A DNA stretch of 64,000 bases. Source: Lichenicoccus sp964242335 (GTDB lineage: Bacteria; Pseudomonadota; Alphaproteobacteria; Acetobacterales; Acetobacteraceae). This document shows, piece by piece, positions 56,982-64,000 of the stretch. The DNA lies in contig CAXTAY010000012.1 in NCBI GenBank assembly GCA_964242335.1, forward strand, positions 1 to 64,000, read 5' to 3'. Below the pieces are notes generated by a model. That model was not told the origin of the DNA, ran no database searches, and worked only from the letters and a program-made list of their open reading frames with translations. Made by a program: the position numbers and the translations under genes. Position 1 is the stretch's first letter, and each line of letters opens with the position of its first letter.

Positions 56982-57854
56982 TCAGGCGCGGGCTTCGGCG
57001 GGGGCGGTCAACGCCTCCTCGAGCAGCTCCGCGAGGTCCGCGGCCGCATCCCCGGGCATGTCGCGCCGGACCATGACGACGTCGATTCCGGGGAGCGGCG
57101 GCAGGGCGTCCGGCGGCGGCATCTCCAGCCGCTCGAAGCGGGCGTAGTCGAGCGTGCGGCAGGTGATCCCGAGCCCGGCGCGCAGGCCCGCCCGCAGGCC
57201 GGGCAGGCTCGGCGTCTCCAGCGTGATCCGGTAGCGCCTCGCCTGCCGCTCCAGGCTCTCCAGCGCCGCCGTCCGGAAGGCGCAGGGCTGTTCCAGCAGC
57301 ACCAGCGGCAGCTCCTCGTGCCCGGCCAGCGTCGGATCGCCGACCCACGCCATCCGCACCTCGCGCAGCACCCGGCTGCTGCCGCGTCGTAGGTCGCCGA
57401 TGCGTCCGAGCCCGACCACCAGGTCGCACGCGGCACGGTCGAACCGCTCGACCAGCTCGGCGGACCCGGCGACGCGGAGCTGGATCCGCGCGCGCGGATG
57501 CAGGGCGTGGAAGCCGGTGAGGACGGTCGGCAGGATGGTGTCGGCGAAATCCTGCACCAGCCCGAGCTGGATCGGCTCGGGCTCGGCGACGCTGCCGAGC
57601 GAGGCGATGATGCGGTCGTTCAGGTCGAGCACCTGTCGGGCGAGAGCGACCAGCTCCTCGCCCGCCGGCGTCAGGGCCAGCGACCGGCCGTGACGGCGGA
57701 ACACACGCTGCTGCAGCAGGTCCTCGAGCCGCTTCATCTGCAGCGACAATGCCGACTGGGTGAGGAGGATGGTGGCCGTCGCCTGCGCCATCGAGCCGCT
57801 ATCGACGATGGCCACGAACGAGCGCAGCAGGTCCGTGGGCACGTTGGTGGCCAT
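56982..57854 (-). CDS. LysR family regulator
   Basis: The product has 290 residues from ATG 57,854, which gives the usual distance to the helix-turn-helix; ATG 57,911 is possible. The DNA-binding part is LLRSFVAIVDSGSMAQATATILLTQSALSLQMKRLEDLL. The effector domain has LGLVQDFADTILPTVL and GLRAGLGITCRTL. It is divergent from the SsuD-like gene, so it is the likely regulator of the following cluster. The A+T-rich gap between the starts should contain its binding site. Confidence 0.9.
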   Translation of the reverse strand: MATNVPTDLLRSFVAIVDSGSMAQATATILLTQSALSLQMKRLEDLLQQRVFRRHGRSLALTPAGEELVALARQVLDLNDRIIASLGSVAEPEPIQLGLVQDFADTILPTVLTGFHALHPRARIQLRVAGSAELVERFDRAACDLVVGLGRIGDLRRGSSRVLREVRMAWVGDPTLAGHEELPLVLLEQPCAFRTAALESLERQARRYRITLETPSLPGLRAGLRAGLGITCRTLDYARFERLEMPPPDALPPLPGIDVVMVRRDMPGDAAADLAELLEEALTAPAEARA

Positions 57855-57939
57855 GCGCTGCGGCCTGCGCATCGCGGCAACGGGGACCGGCAGGGCAACG
57901 CTCTCTTGCATGCTCGTGGCGTGCCGGCTCCCATTAACG

Positions 57940-57996
57940 GCGCATAACCGTCTCATTATCAAATTTGTCTTGAGATCCACCATAATCAACCGGAGA
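57940..57996. promoter_or_regulatory. A+T-rich divergent control region of the sulfur cluster
   Basis: These bases are strikingly A+T-rich for this genome. CATTATCAAATTTG and CACCATAATC flank TTTGTCTTGAGATC (57,964-57,977), so ATTAT and ATAAT form an inverted pair, as in LysR sites. A similar string, TTGGTCTTGATC, occurs at 63,229-63,240 before the TonB receptor gene. Both control regions may be bound by one regulator. Confidence 0.4.
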
Positions 57997-59166
57997 ATGA
58001 GTGAAATTACGGCTCATGACGTGTTGTCTGGGCTCTTCCCTCCCGGAGGCGGCATGCCTGTAGAATTCATCGGCTACGTCGGCAACCACGAGCAGTCGGA
58101 GACCATCGCGCCCACCGGCCCGGTGATCGACCTCGACCACATCGCCACCGCGGCGAGGCTGCACGAGGCCGGCGGCTTCGACCGGGTGCTGTTCGCGTTC
58201 CACTCGAACTCCCCCGAGAGCATCCTGGTCGCGCAGTACGCCGCAGGCCGCACCGAGCGGCTCGGGCTGATGATCGCGCACCGCCCCGGCTTCAACGCGC
58301 CGACCATCCTGGCCCGCCAGCTGGCCACGCTCGACCACATCACCCGCGGACGCGTCGCCGTGCACATCATCACCGGCGGCAGCGACCTCGAGCTGCAGGC
58401 CGACGGCGACCACACCACCAAGGCCGAGCGCTACGCCCGCACCGGCGAGTATCTCGACGTGGTGCGCCGGGAGTGGAGCAGCGCCGCGCCGTTCGACTAC
58501 GCGGGGCGGCACTACCGGGTGCACGGCGCCCACTCGGCGGTGCGCCCATACCGGCCCGAGGGCATACCGGTGTATTTCGGCGGCTCCTCGGACGAGGCGA
58601 TCGCGGTGGCCGGCCGGCACGCCGACATCTACGCGCTCTGGGGCGAGACCTACGACCAGGTGCGCGAGACGATCGCGCGCGTGCGCGCCGCCGCGGCGCC
58701 GCACGGCCGCTCGCCGCGCTTCTCGCTGTCGCTGCGGCCGATCCTCGCCGACACCGAGGAGGCCGCCTGGGCGCGCGCCGAGCGGATCCTCGAGCAGGCA
58801 CGCGAGCTGCGCGCGCGGACCGGCGCCGGCGAGCCGGCGACGCCACCCAACGAGGGCTCGCGCCGCCTGCTGGCCGCGGCCGCGCAGGGCACCCGGCTGG
58901 ACAAGCGGCTATGGACCGCCATCGCCGCCCTCGGCGGCGCGCGCGGCAACTCCACCTCCCTGGTCGGCACCCCGGACCAGGTCGCCGACGCGATGCTCGA
59001 CTACCACCGGCTCGGCATCTCGACCTTCCTGATCCGCGGCTTCGATCCGCTCGCCGACGCCGCCCTCTACGGCCGCGAGCTGATCCCGCGCGTCCGCGCC
59101 CTGGTCGCGGAGGCGACCGCTGGCCGAGCCGCGGACGCGACCGCCGGTCAGGTCGCCGCGGAGTAG
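57997..59166 (+). CDS. Two-component flavin-dependent monooxygenase, SsuD-like (LLM class)
   Basis: The product has 389 residues from ATG 57,997 after CCGGAGA. Such enzymes use reduced FMN to split sulfonates or related organosulfur compounds. FIGYVGNHEQSE, ARLHEAGGFDRVLFAFHSNSPES, VAVHIITGGSDLELQADGD and the YARTGEYLDVVR block match the SsuD group. The reductase that would supply reduced FMN is not in the window. It heads a three-gene + strand run with short gaps. Confidence 0.85.
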   Translation: MSEITAHDVLSGLFPPGGGMPVEFIGYVGNHEQSETIAPTGPVIDLDHIATAARLHEAGGFDRVLFAFHSNSPESILVAQYAAGRTERLGLMIAHRPGFNAPTILARQLATLDHITRGRVAVHIITGGSDLELQADGDHTTKAERYARTGEYLDVVRREWSSAAPFDYAGRHYRVHGAHSAVRPYRPEGIPVYFGGSSDEAIAVAGRHADIYALWGETYDQVRETIARVRAAAAPHGRSPRFSLSLRPILADTEEAAWARAERILEQARELRARTGAGEPATPPNEGSRRLLAAAAQGTRLDKRLWTAIAALGGARGNSTSLVGTPDQVADAMLDYHRLGISTFLIRGFDPLADAALYGRELIPRVRALVAEATAGRAADATAGQVAAE

Positions 59167-59169
59167 GCG

Positions 59170-60123
59170 ATGCCGCCGCTGATCCTCAACCAGCTCGGAC
59201 CGGAGATCGGCGGCGCGGTCGCCGCCCACGCCCTGCGTCCGCCGGTGCTGCACGCGGCGCGCGACGGCGCGCCGTGGGAGAGCGGCGAGGCCGAGATCCT
59301 GCTGACCGGTCCTTCCCGGTCCTGGAGCGGCGCGCCGACGCCGCCGCCGCCGGGCTGGCCCGGCCGGCTGCGCTGGGTGCAGGTCGCCTCCACCGGCGTC
59401 GACTGGTTCCCGCGCTGGCTGCTGGACGGACCGACCGTGACCTGCGGGCGCGGCCACGCCGCCGTGCCGGTCGCGGAGTACGTGCTGACGGCGATGCTGC
59501 TGCACGAGAAGCGGCTGGACCGTATCGTCGTCTGCGACCCGGACGGGTGGCAGCGTCATGCGCTCGGCACGCTCGAGGGCCGCACGCTGGGCCTCGCCGG
59601 GTACGGCGCGATCGGCCAGGCGGTCGCCGCGCGCGCCGTGGCCTTCGGGATGCACGTGCTGGTGCTGCGCCGGCGCGGCTGGAGCGGCGCCGACCCGCAT
59701 CCCGCGACGGTGCAGCCGGTCGCGGACCTGGCGACGCTCGCCGCCCGCTCCGACCACCTGGTGCTGGCACTGCCGTTGACCGACGCCACGCGCGGCTGCG
59801 TCGACGCGCCGCTGCTGGCGCAGGCCAAGCCTGGGCTGCACCTGGTCAACGTCGCGCGCGGCGGCCTGGTCGACCAGCCGGCGCTGCTCGCGGCACTCGA
59901 TCGCGGCCAGCTCGGCTTCGCCTCGCTCGATGTCACCGAGCCGGAGCCGCTGCCGGCGCGGCATCCGCTCTATACCCACCCGCTGGTGCGGCTGACGCCG
60001 CACCTCTCCTGGGCCGGCGGGTCGGCCCAGCAGGCGCTCGCCCGGCAGATCCTCGACAACCTCGACCGCTACCTGAGCCGGGAGCGGCTGCAAGACGTCG
60101 TCGATCCCGAACATCGCTACTGA
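59170..60123 (+). CDS. D-isomer-specific 2-hydroxyacid dehydrogenase
   Basis: The product has 317 residues. The NAD-binding loop is LGLAGYGAIGQAVAARAVAFGM (GxGxxGxxxA), HLVNVARGGLVDQPALL includes the conserved Arg, and SLDVTEPEPLPARHPLY the Glu; the His is in LTPHLSWAG. The substrate-binding half is shorter than in many members. It starts three bases after the monooxygenase gene, so it probably handles a product or by-product of that pathway, or recycles a hydroxy acid. Confidence 0.88.
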   Translation: MPPLILNQLGPEIGGAVAAHALRPPVLHAARDGAPWESGEAEILLTGPSRSWSGAPTPPPPGWPGRLRWVQVASTGVDWFPRWLLDGPTVTCGRGHAAVPVAEYVLTAMLLHEKRLDRIVVCDPDGWQRHALGTLEGRTLGLAGYGAIGQAVAARAVAFGMHVLVLRRRGWSGADPHPATVQPVADLATLAARSDHLVLALPLTDATRGCVDAPLLAQAKPGLHLVNVARGGLVDQPALLAALDRGQLGFASLDVTEPEPLPARHPLYTHPLVRLTPHLSWAGGSAQQALARQILDNLDRYLSRERLQDVVDPEHRY

Positions 60124-60136
60124 AGGACCATCACCG

Positions 60137-60922
60137 ATGAACGCCATCTCGCCCCCCCACGCGCCGCGCCGACCCAGGCTGGAGCCGCGGCCGGCCGTCG
60201 GCCTCGAGCAGGAGCGCCTGCATCGCAAGCAGCGGCTGGCGGCCACCTTCCGCCTGTTCGCGCGCTACGGCTTCGACCAGGGACTGGCCGGGCACGTCAC
60301 CGCGCGCGATCCGGAGTTCCCCGAGCAGTTCTGGATCAACCCGCTGGCGATGCACTTCTCGCGGATCCGGGTCTCCGACCTGCAGCTGGTCGACCATGAC
60401 GGCAGCGTGCTGATCGGCGACCGGCCGATCAACAATGCCGGCTTCACCATCCACTCGGCGATCCACGCCGCGCGTCCCGACGTGATCGCCGCCGCGCACA
60501 CCCACTCGACCTACGGCAAGGCGTTCTCCACCCTGGGCAGACTGCTCGACCCGCTGACCCAGGATGCCTGCGCGTTCTACGAGGACCACGCGGTGTTCGA
60601 CCCGTTCACCGGCGTCGTGCTCGACGAGTCCGAAGGGGTCCGGCTGGCGCAGACGCTCGGCTCGCGCAAGGCGCTGATCCTGCAGAACCACGGGCTGCTC
60701 ACCGCCGGGCCCAGCGTGGAGGCCGCCGCCTGGTGGTTCATCGCGATGGACAACGCGGCCCACACCCAGCTGCTCGCCGACGCGGCCGGCATCACCAGGC
60801 CGATCGCGCCGGAGATCGCGCGCCACACCGCTAGCCAGACCGGCAGCGCGCTCGGGGGGTATTTCTCGTTCCAGCCGCTTTGGGAGATGATCGTCGCCGC
60901 CGAGCCGGATCTGCTGGATTAG
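60137..60922 (+). CDS. Class II aldolase/adducin family protein
   Basis: The product has 261 residues. DQGLAGHVTARDPEFPEQFWINPLAMHFS contains the phosphate-site block, and AAAHTHSTYGKAF has the first two metal His residues, with the third at ILQNHGLLTAG. Enzymes of the family cleave aldol bonds or act as decarboxylases or dehydratases. It is the third gene of the run, convergent with the SsuA-like gene, with half of the structured repeat between. Confidence 0.87.
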   Translation: MNAISPPHAPRRPRLEPRPAVGLEQERLHRKQRLAATFRLFARYGFDQGLAGHVTARDPEFPEQFWINPLAMHFSRIRVSDLQLVDHDGSVLIGDRPINNAGFTIHSAIHAARPDVIAAAHTHSTYGKAFSTLGRLLDPLTQDACAFYEDHAVFDPFTGVVLDESEGVRLAQTLGSRKALILQNHGLLTAGPSVEAAAWWFIAMDNAAHTQLLADAAGITRPIAPEIARHTASQTGSALGGYFSFQPLWEMIVAAEPDLLD

Positions 60923-60943
60923 CGGGATGCCGACGAACAGGCA

Positions 60944-60992
60944 GGCAAGGGCCTTGCCCTCGACCCACGGGGGCCGGTGGCCCCGGACCCGG
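60944..60992. repeat. Structured repeat, half copy C
   Basis: The unit begins GGCAAGGG like copies A and B and keeps the first hairpin region (GGGGGCCGGTGGCCCC), but lacks the second half. It lies between two converging genes, where it could act as a bidirectional terminator. Confidence 0.6.
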
Positions 60993-60994
60993 AT

Positions 60995-61969
60995 TCACGC
61001 GCGCAGCAGCGGCGTGAGCGCGTCCGAGAACCAGGGGGCGACGTCCACGCCGGCGGGGATCAGACCGGCACTCGCGAAGCTGTCAGCTACCTGCTGGCAG
61101 GAGCGTATCGCCCCGGCGCTCACCGGCACCATGCTGTATGGCCGGTCGAGCTCGCGCAGGTAGCGCAGCACCACCGGCTCGGGCACCTGCACCACCGGCG
61201 CCACCAGCTTCGCCCAGCGCGGCCGGTCGGCGTCGAGGATCGCGCTGGCGCGGTTCAGCCGGCCGAGATAGTCCGCCACCACCGCCAGCATCGCCGGATC
61301 GTGCTCGTGCTTCGTCTGCAGTCCGACCAGGTAGTTGCCGGACAGGATGCCGGTCGCGTTCTGCAGCACCCGCGCGCCGGAATAGGCCTCGGCCAGCTGG
61401 ATCGCGTAGCCGTAGGTGGCCCAGGCATCCAGCTGGCCGGAGCTGAAGGCGCTAGCGCCCGCGTTCATGCCGAGTGCCACCGCCTGGATATCGCCGAAGC
61501 CGAGCCCGTGCTGCTGCAGCATCCGGAGCAGGAAATAGTGCGAGGTGGTGGCGCGTATGTAGCCGACCCGCTTGCCCTTCAGGTCGGCGATCGAGCGGGC
61601 GGCGGAGTTCCCGGGGACGATCACCGCCTGGTTGGTGGTCGGGCCGCGCTCGACCGCCACCACGCGCAGCCGCGCCTGCGCGGCAGCCGCGAACACCAGC
61701 GGGATCTCGCTCCAGCTGCCGAGGTCGAGCGCGTCCGCGTTGATCGCCTGGGTGATCAGGTTGCCGGCGCTGAACTCGTGGAACTCGACCTTGTAGGGGA
61801 ACCGGTCCAGTCCGGTGGCGGGCAGGATCGTGGCGTCGAAGCCGCGAAACACGCCGACGCGCAGCGTGACGCCGGAGAGGTCGGCGGCGCGCCCGGCGCC
61901 GCCCGCGCCGGCGCCCAGTGCCGCCGCACTACCCAGGCCGATCGCGCGACGCCTGCCGAGGAGCTGCAT
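60995..61969 (-). CDS. ABC substrate-binding protein (SsuA-like)
   Basis: The product has 324 residues from ATG 61,969, with a twin-arginine-like signal (LGRRRAIGLGSAAALGAG). VEFHEFSAGNLITQAINADALDLGSWSEIPLVFA and KRVGYIRATTSHYFLLRMLQQHGL are typical of aliphatic-sulfonate binding proteins. No ATPase or permease is next to it, so it may share the transporter at 28.7-30.4 kb or one outside the window. It follows the acyl-CoA dehydrogenase gene by five bases. Confidence 0.85.
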   Translation of the reverse strand: MQLLGRRRAIGLGSAAALGAGAGGAGRAADLSGVTLRVGVFRGFDATILPATGLDRFPYKVEFHEFSAGNLITQAINADALDLGSWSEIPLVFAAAAQARLRVVAVERGPTTNQAVIVPGNSAARSIADLKGKRVGYIRATTSHYFLLRMLQQHGLGFGDIQAVALGMNAGASAFSSGQLDAWATYGYAIQLAEAYSGARVLQNATGILSGNYLVGLQTKHEHDPAMLAVVADYLGRLNRASAILDADRPRWAKLVAPVVQVPEPVVLRYLRELDRPYSMVPVSAGAIRSCQQVADSFASAGLIPAGVDVAPWFSDALTPLLRA

Positions 61970-61974
61970 CGCCC

Positions 61975-63129
61975 TCAGCCCAGCAGCGCCAGGCGTCCGG
62001 CGCGCGCCAGCGCCGCATCGCCCTGCGGCGTGTGCACGCGGGCGCACAGCACGTCGCGATAGTGCCGCTCCAGCGGGTTGCTCCGGCTGAGCCCGGGATT
62101 GCCGATCGCGGCGATGCCCTTCTCGACCGCGCGGATCGCGTTCTCGCTGACCACGTGCTTGGCGAGTGCGGCCTGCACGTCGGAGACCGCCTCGCCGCGG
62201 TCGGTCGCGGCGAGGAAGCCCTCGATCAGGTGGTGGTTGGCCAGCAGCAGCGCGTCGATCTCGCCGACCAGCTCGTGGAAGCGGGGCAGGGTGGCGAGCG
62301 CCGCTCCGAGATTGGCCGGCGCCCGCTGGCGCAGGAACTCGAGCAGCCAGCGCCGGGCGGCGCGCGCGATCCCGTCATAGAGGGCCGCGATCGTGATGCT
62401 GCCCCACACCGCCTGCACCGGGTTCGGCGTCTGCCAGGCCTCCGGAGCGCGGATGTCGACGGCGTGCTCCGGCGGCACAGCCACGTCGTCGAGCACGACG
62501 GTGTGGCTCTCGGTGCCGCGCATGCCGAGCTGGTCCCAGGACGGCTCGATCCGCACCCCGTCCGCCGCCAGCGGTACCAGGAAGCCGCCGACCCGCGGCG
62601 CGTCCTCCTCGGTGCGGGCCCAGACCACGCCCCAGCGCAGCGCGTGCGAGCCGGTCGAGTAGATCTTGCGGCCGCTGATGCGCCAGCCCTCCGCGGTGCG
62701 ACGGGCGCAGGTCGCGGGCAGCCCGCCGCGCGCCGGCGTGCCGAGCTCGGGCTCGACCCGGAGCGCGTTGAGCAGCGCCCCGTCCCGCACCGCCTCGCGC
62801 GAGACCAGCCGCCGCACCGCCTCCGGCCAGCGCGCCGAGCGCGCGATCTCGGCGTGCTGCAGCAGCTGCATCGACAGGATCAGCGCCACCGACGGATCGC
62901 CCTGCGCCAGGCGGCCGACCACGCCCGCGACCTCGCGCAGGCCGCCGCCGGCGCCGCCATAGGCCGGCGACACGGTGAGGGCCGGCAGGCCGGCGCCGTG
63001 CAGCGCGCGCAGGCTGTCGAAGGCGATGCTGCCGTCGCGATCATGATCGGCGGCGCGCCCGGCAAGCTGCCGCACCAGTTCGTCCAGTGCCGCGGCCGGG
63101 ATCGGGTTGGTCTTCAGCATGCCGTCCAT
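61975..63129 (-). CDS. Acyl-CoA dehydrogenase-like monooxygenase (SfnB/DszC group)
   Basis: The product has 384 residues. LPALTVSPAYGGAGGGLREVAGVVGRLAQGDPSVALIL is the N-terminal block, RKIYSTGSHALRWGVVWART the middle, and LGMRGTESHTVVLDDVAVPPE the flavin-binding block. The missing catalytic Glu of true acyl-CoA dehydrogenases and the context suggest the SfnB or dibenzothiophene-type branch, which uses reduced FMN. It is divergent from the TonB receptor and upstream of the SsuA-like gene. Confidence 0.8.
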   Translation of the reverse strand: MDGMLKTNPIPAAALDELVRQLAGRAADHDRDGSIAFDSLRALHGAGLPALTVSPAYGGAGGGLREVAGVVGRLAQGDPSVALILSMQLLQHAEIARSARWPEAVRRLVSREAVRDGALLNALRVEPELGTPARGGLPATCARRTAEGWRISGRKIYSTGSHALRWGVVWARTEEDAPRVGGFLVPLAADGVRIEPSWDQLGMRGTESHTVVLDDVAVPPEHAVDIRAPEAWQTPNPVQAVWGSITIAALYDGIARAARRWLLEFLRQRAPANLGAALATLPRFHELVGEIDALLLANHHLIEGFLAATDRGEAVSDVQAALAKHVVSENAIRAVEKGIAAIGNPGLSRSNPLERHYRDVLCARVHTPQGDAALARAGRLALLG

Positions 63130-63312
63130 GATCGTGCGGTTCCTGTTCGGTGAGCCGAGAGTAGCGTCTCAACGCGCCTTGCATATGTGAATTATCTCAA
63201 TTTCACCCTATTACACTATTAAAGACAGTTGGTCTTGATCAACACGATTATATGTAGCGGATATCGGCGCGACCGCGGCAGCCGCCGCGGGTCCAGCCGC
63301 CGGAACCTGCTC
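63130..63312. promoter_or_regulatory. Divergent promoter region of the receptor and dehydrogenase
   Basis: The bases from about 63,180 to 63,255 are A+T-rich and contain the perfect 8-bp palindrome TTGATCAA (63,235-63,242) within TTGGTCTTGATC. GATTATATG further on is -10-like. The TTTGTCTTGA relation to the region at 57,964 suggests shared control. No hairpin or riboswitch was recognised. Confidence 0.4.
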
Positions 63313-64000
63313 ATGCCCCGACCTCGACCCCAGGACTTCATCCACCGCGTGCTGCGGCACGGCTCGTCCTGTGTCGCGCTGGTCGCCTCGATCCACGCTC
63401 CCGCGGCCGCCATCGCGGCGCCAGGCGCCGCCACCTCCGAGCCGCACCAGGCGGCGCCGCGCGCGCGGGTGCAGACGATCACCGTCTCCGGGCTGTCGCA
63501 TCGCGCGGCCCGGCACTCGAAGCTGCAGCACACCGCCGCCTCGGTCTCCAGCCTGTCGTCGGAGAAGCTGGACCAGCTCGCCATCACCACGACGCGCCAG
63601 ATCAGCAACCTGACGCCGAACCTGTTCCAGCCCCGCGCCACGGTCGGCTACTCCAACTCGAACTACTTCATCCGCGGCATCGGCGAGCTGGACGCGCAGG
63701 GCGAGCCGTCCGTCGGCAGCTACATCGACGGCGTCTACCTGACCCGCACGATCGGCACGATGCAGGAGCTGCTCGACATCGACGGGATCGAGGTGGATCG
63801 CGGTCCGGTCGGCTTCACCACCGGGCACGGTGCGGAAGGCGGCGCCGTGCGCATCAACACGGTGGTGCCGGACGACGTCACGCACTTCACCGCCCAGGGC
63901 GGCTACGGCAGCTACAACGAGGTGCAGGGCGGCTTCGCGGCCAGCGGCGCGCTGCTGCCGGACACGCTTTACGCGAGCCTCGCGGTCGAGCATCACCAGC
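63313..64000 (+). CDS. TonB-dependent outer-membrane receptor, N-terminal part (cut by right edge)
   Basis: The frame is open from ATG 63,313 to the window end (229 residues). A signal-like Ala-rich start precedes the plug domain: ISNLTPNLFQPRATVGYSNSNYFIRGIGELDAQGEPS, then VGSYIDGVYLTRTIGTMQEL and DIDGIEVDRGPVG, and the first barrel strands (GGYGSYNEVQGGF). Such receptors import iron chelates, cobalamin, sugars or organic sulfur esters. Its divergent pairing with the dehydrogenase suggests an organosulfur compound. Confidence 0.9.
   Translation, partial: MPRPRPQDFIHRVLRHGSSCVALVASIHAPAAAIAAPGAATSEPHQAAPRARVQTITVSGLSHRAARHSKLQHTAASVSSLSSEKLDQLAITTTRQISNLTPNLFQPRATVGYSNSNYFIRGIGELDAQGEPSVGSYIDGVYLTRTIGTMQELLDIDGIEVDRGPVGFTTGHGAEGGAVRINTVVPDDVTHFTAQGGYGSYNEVQGGFAASGALLPDTLYASLAVEHHQ

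Overview
The window is high-GC DNA that I read as an alphaproteobacterium, most likely of the Acetobacteraceae (Rhodospirillales). The reasons are the order rpmF-plsX-fabH-ihfA-merR-tRNA-Pro, a COQ9-like gene after peptide deformylase, a PetP/PetR-type regulator pair followed by an EnvZ-like kinase, a CBP3-type cytochrome bc1 chaperone, and a DUF2125-type protein. The family-level placement is inference from gene content only.

Left block, about 1-11,450: a mobile, phage-like segment. It looks less GC-rich than the rest and uses codons differently. It starts with the 3' end of a serine recombinase and ends with a tyrosine integrase. Between them are short unrecognised genes, a terminase-small-subunit-like gene, a 765-codon virion-like gene with no other structural genes nearby, a degenerate HNH-like protein, a double-HTH regulator followed by two 26-bp direct repeats, a lone RNase-HIII-N-terminal-like domain, a membrane-anchored homologue of the exonuclease VII large subunit, and a DUF2167 membrane protein. 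Short GC-rich palindromes are scattered through the segment, even inside coding sequence. It could be a satellite-like element or a decayed prophage; the last two cargo genes are the best candidates here for an undescribed system.

From about 11.6 kb the window is mostly chromosomal. 11.6-15.0 kb holds two sulfotransferases and a membrane-anchored Mrr-like nuclease. 14.9-26.5 kb is housekeeping: uraD, rpsU, def-coq9, ilvE, the petP-petR-kinase operon, bamE, a cytochrome bc1 chaperone with yceD, the rpmF-plsX-fabH fatty-acid operon, ihfA with a MerR regulator, and tRNA-Pro(GGG). At 26.5-27.6 kb is an AI-2E-type permease.

27.75-34.36 kb is one tight six-gene + strand operon: an NMT1/SsuA-type ABC importer (binding protein, ATPase, permease), a CocE/NonD hydrolase, an FAD-linked oxidase and an acetamidase/formamidase-like enzyme. 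Together these look like uptake and breakdown of an unidentified ester or amide. A VapBC-like pair, a PhzF-like enzyme, a MocR-type aminotransferase and oligopeptidase B follow. 39.9-46.0 kb carries recG, sdhE and mfd. 46-53 kb carries a DUF2125-like protein, a bile-acid-symporter-like transporter, a DsbA/FrnE oxidoreductase, a TrpD2-like protein, and the ATP-grasp/alpha-E pair. tRNA-Ser(UGA) is followed by a run of small low-complexity, secreted or membrane proteins (53-56 kb).

56-64 kb ends with an SDR and then a LysR-regulated cluster that looks like organosulfur use: SsuD-like monooxygenase, 2-hydroxyacid dehydrogenase, class II aldolase, SsuA-like binding protein, SfnB/DszC-like acyl-CoA dehydrogenase, and a TonB-dependent receptor cut by the right edge. 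A structured repeat family of about 115 bp occurs at 22.8, 37.4 and (half copy) 60.9 kb; one copy supplies the C-terminal codons of oligopeptidase B.
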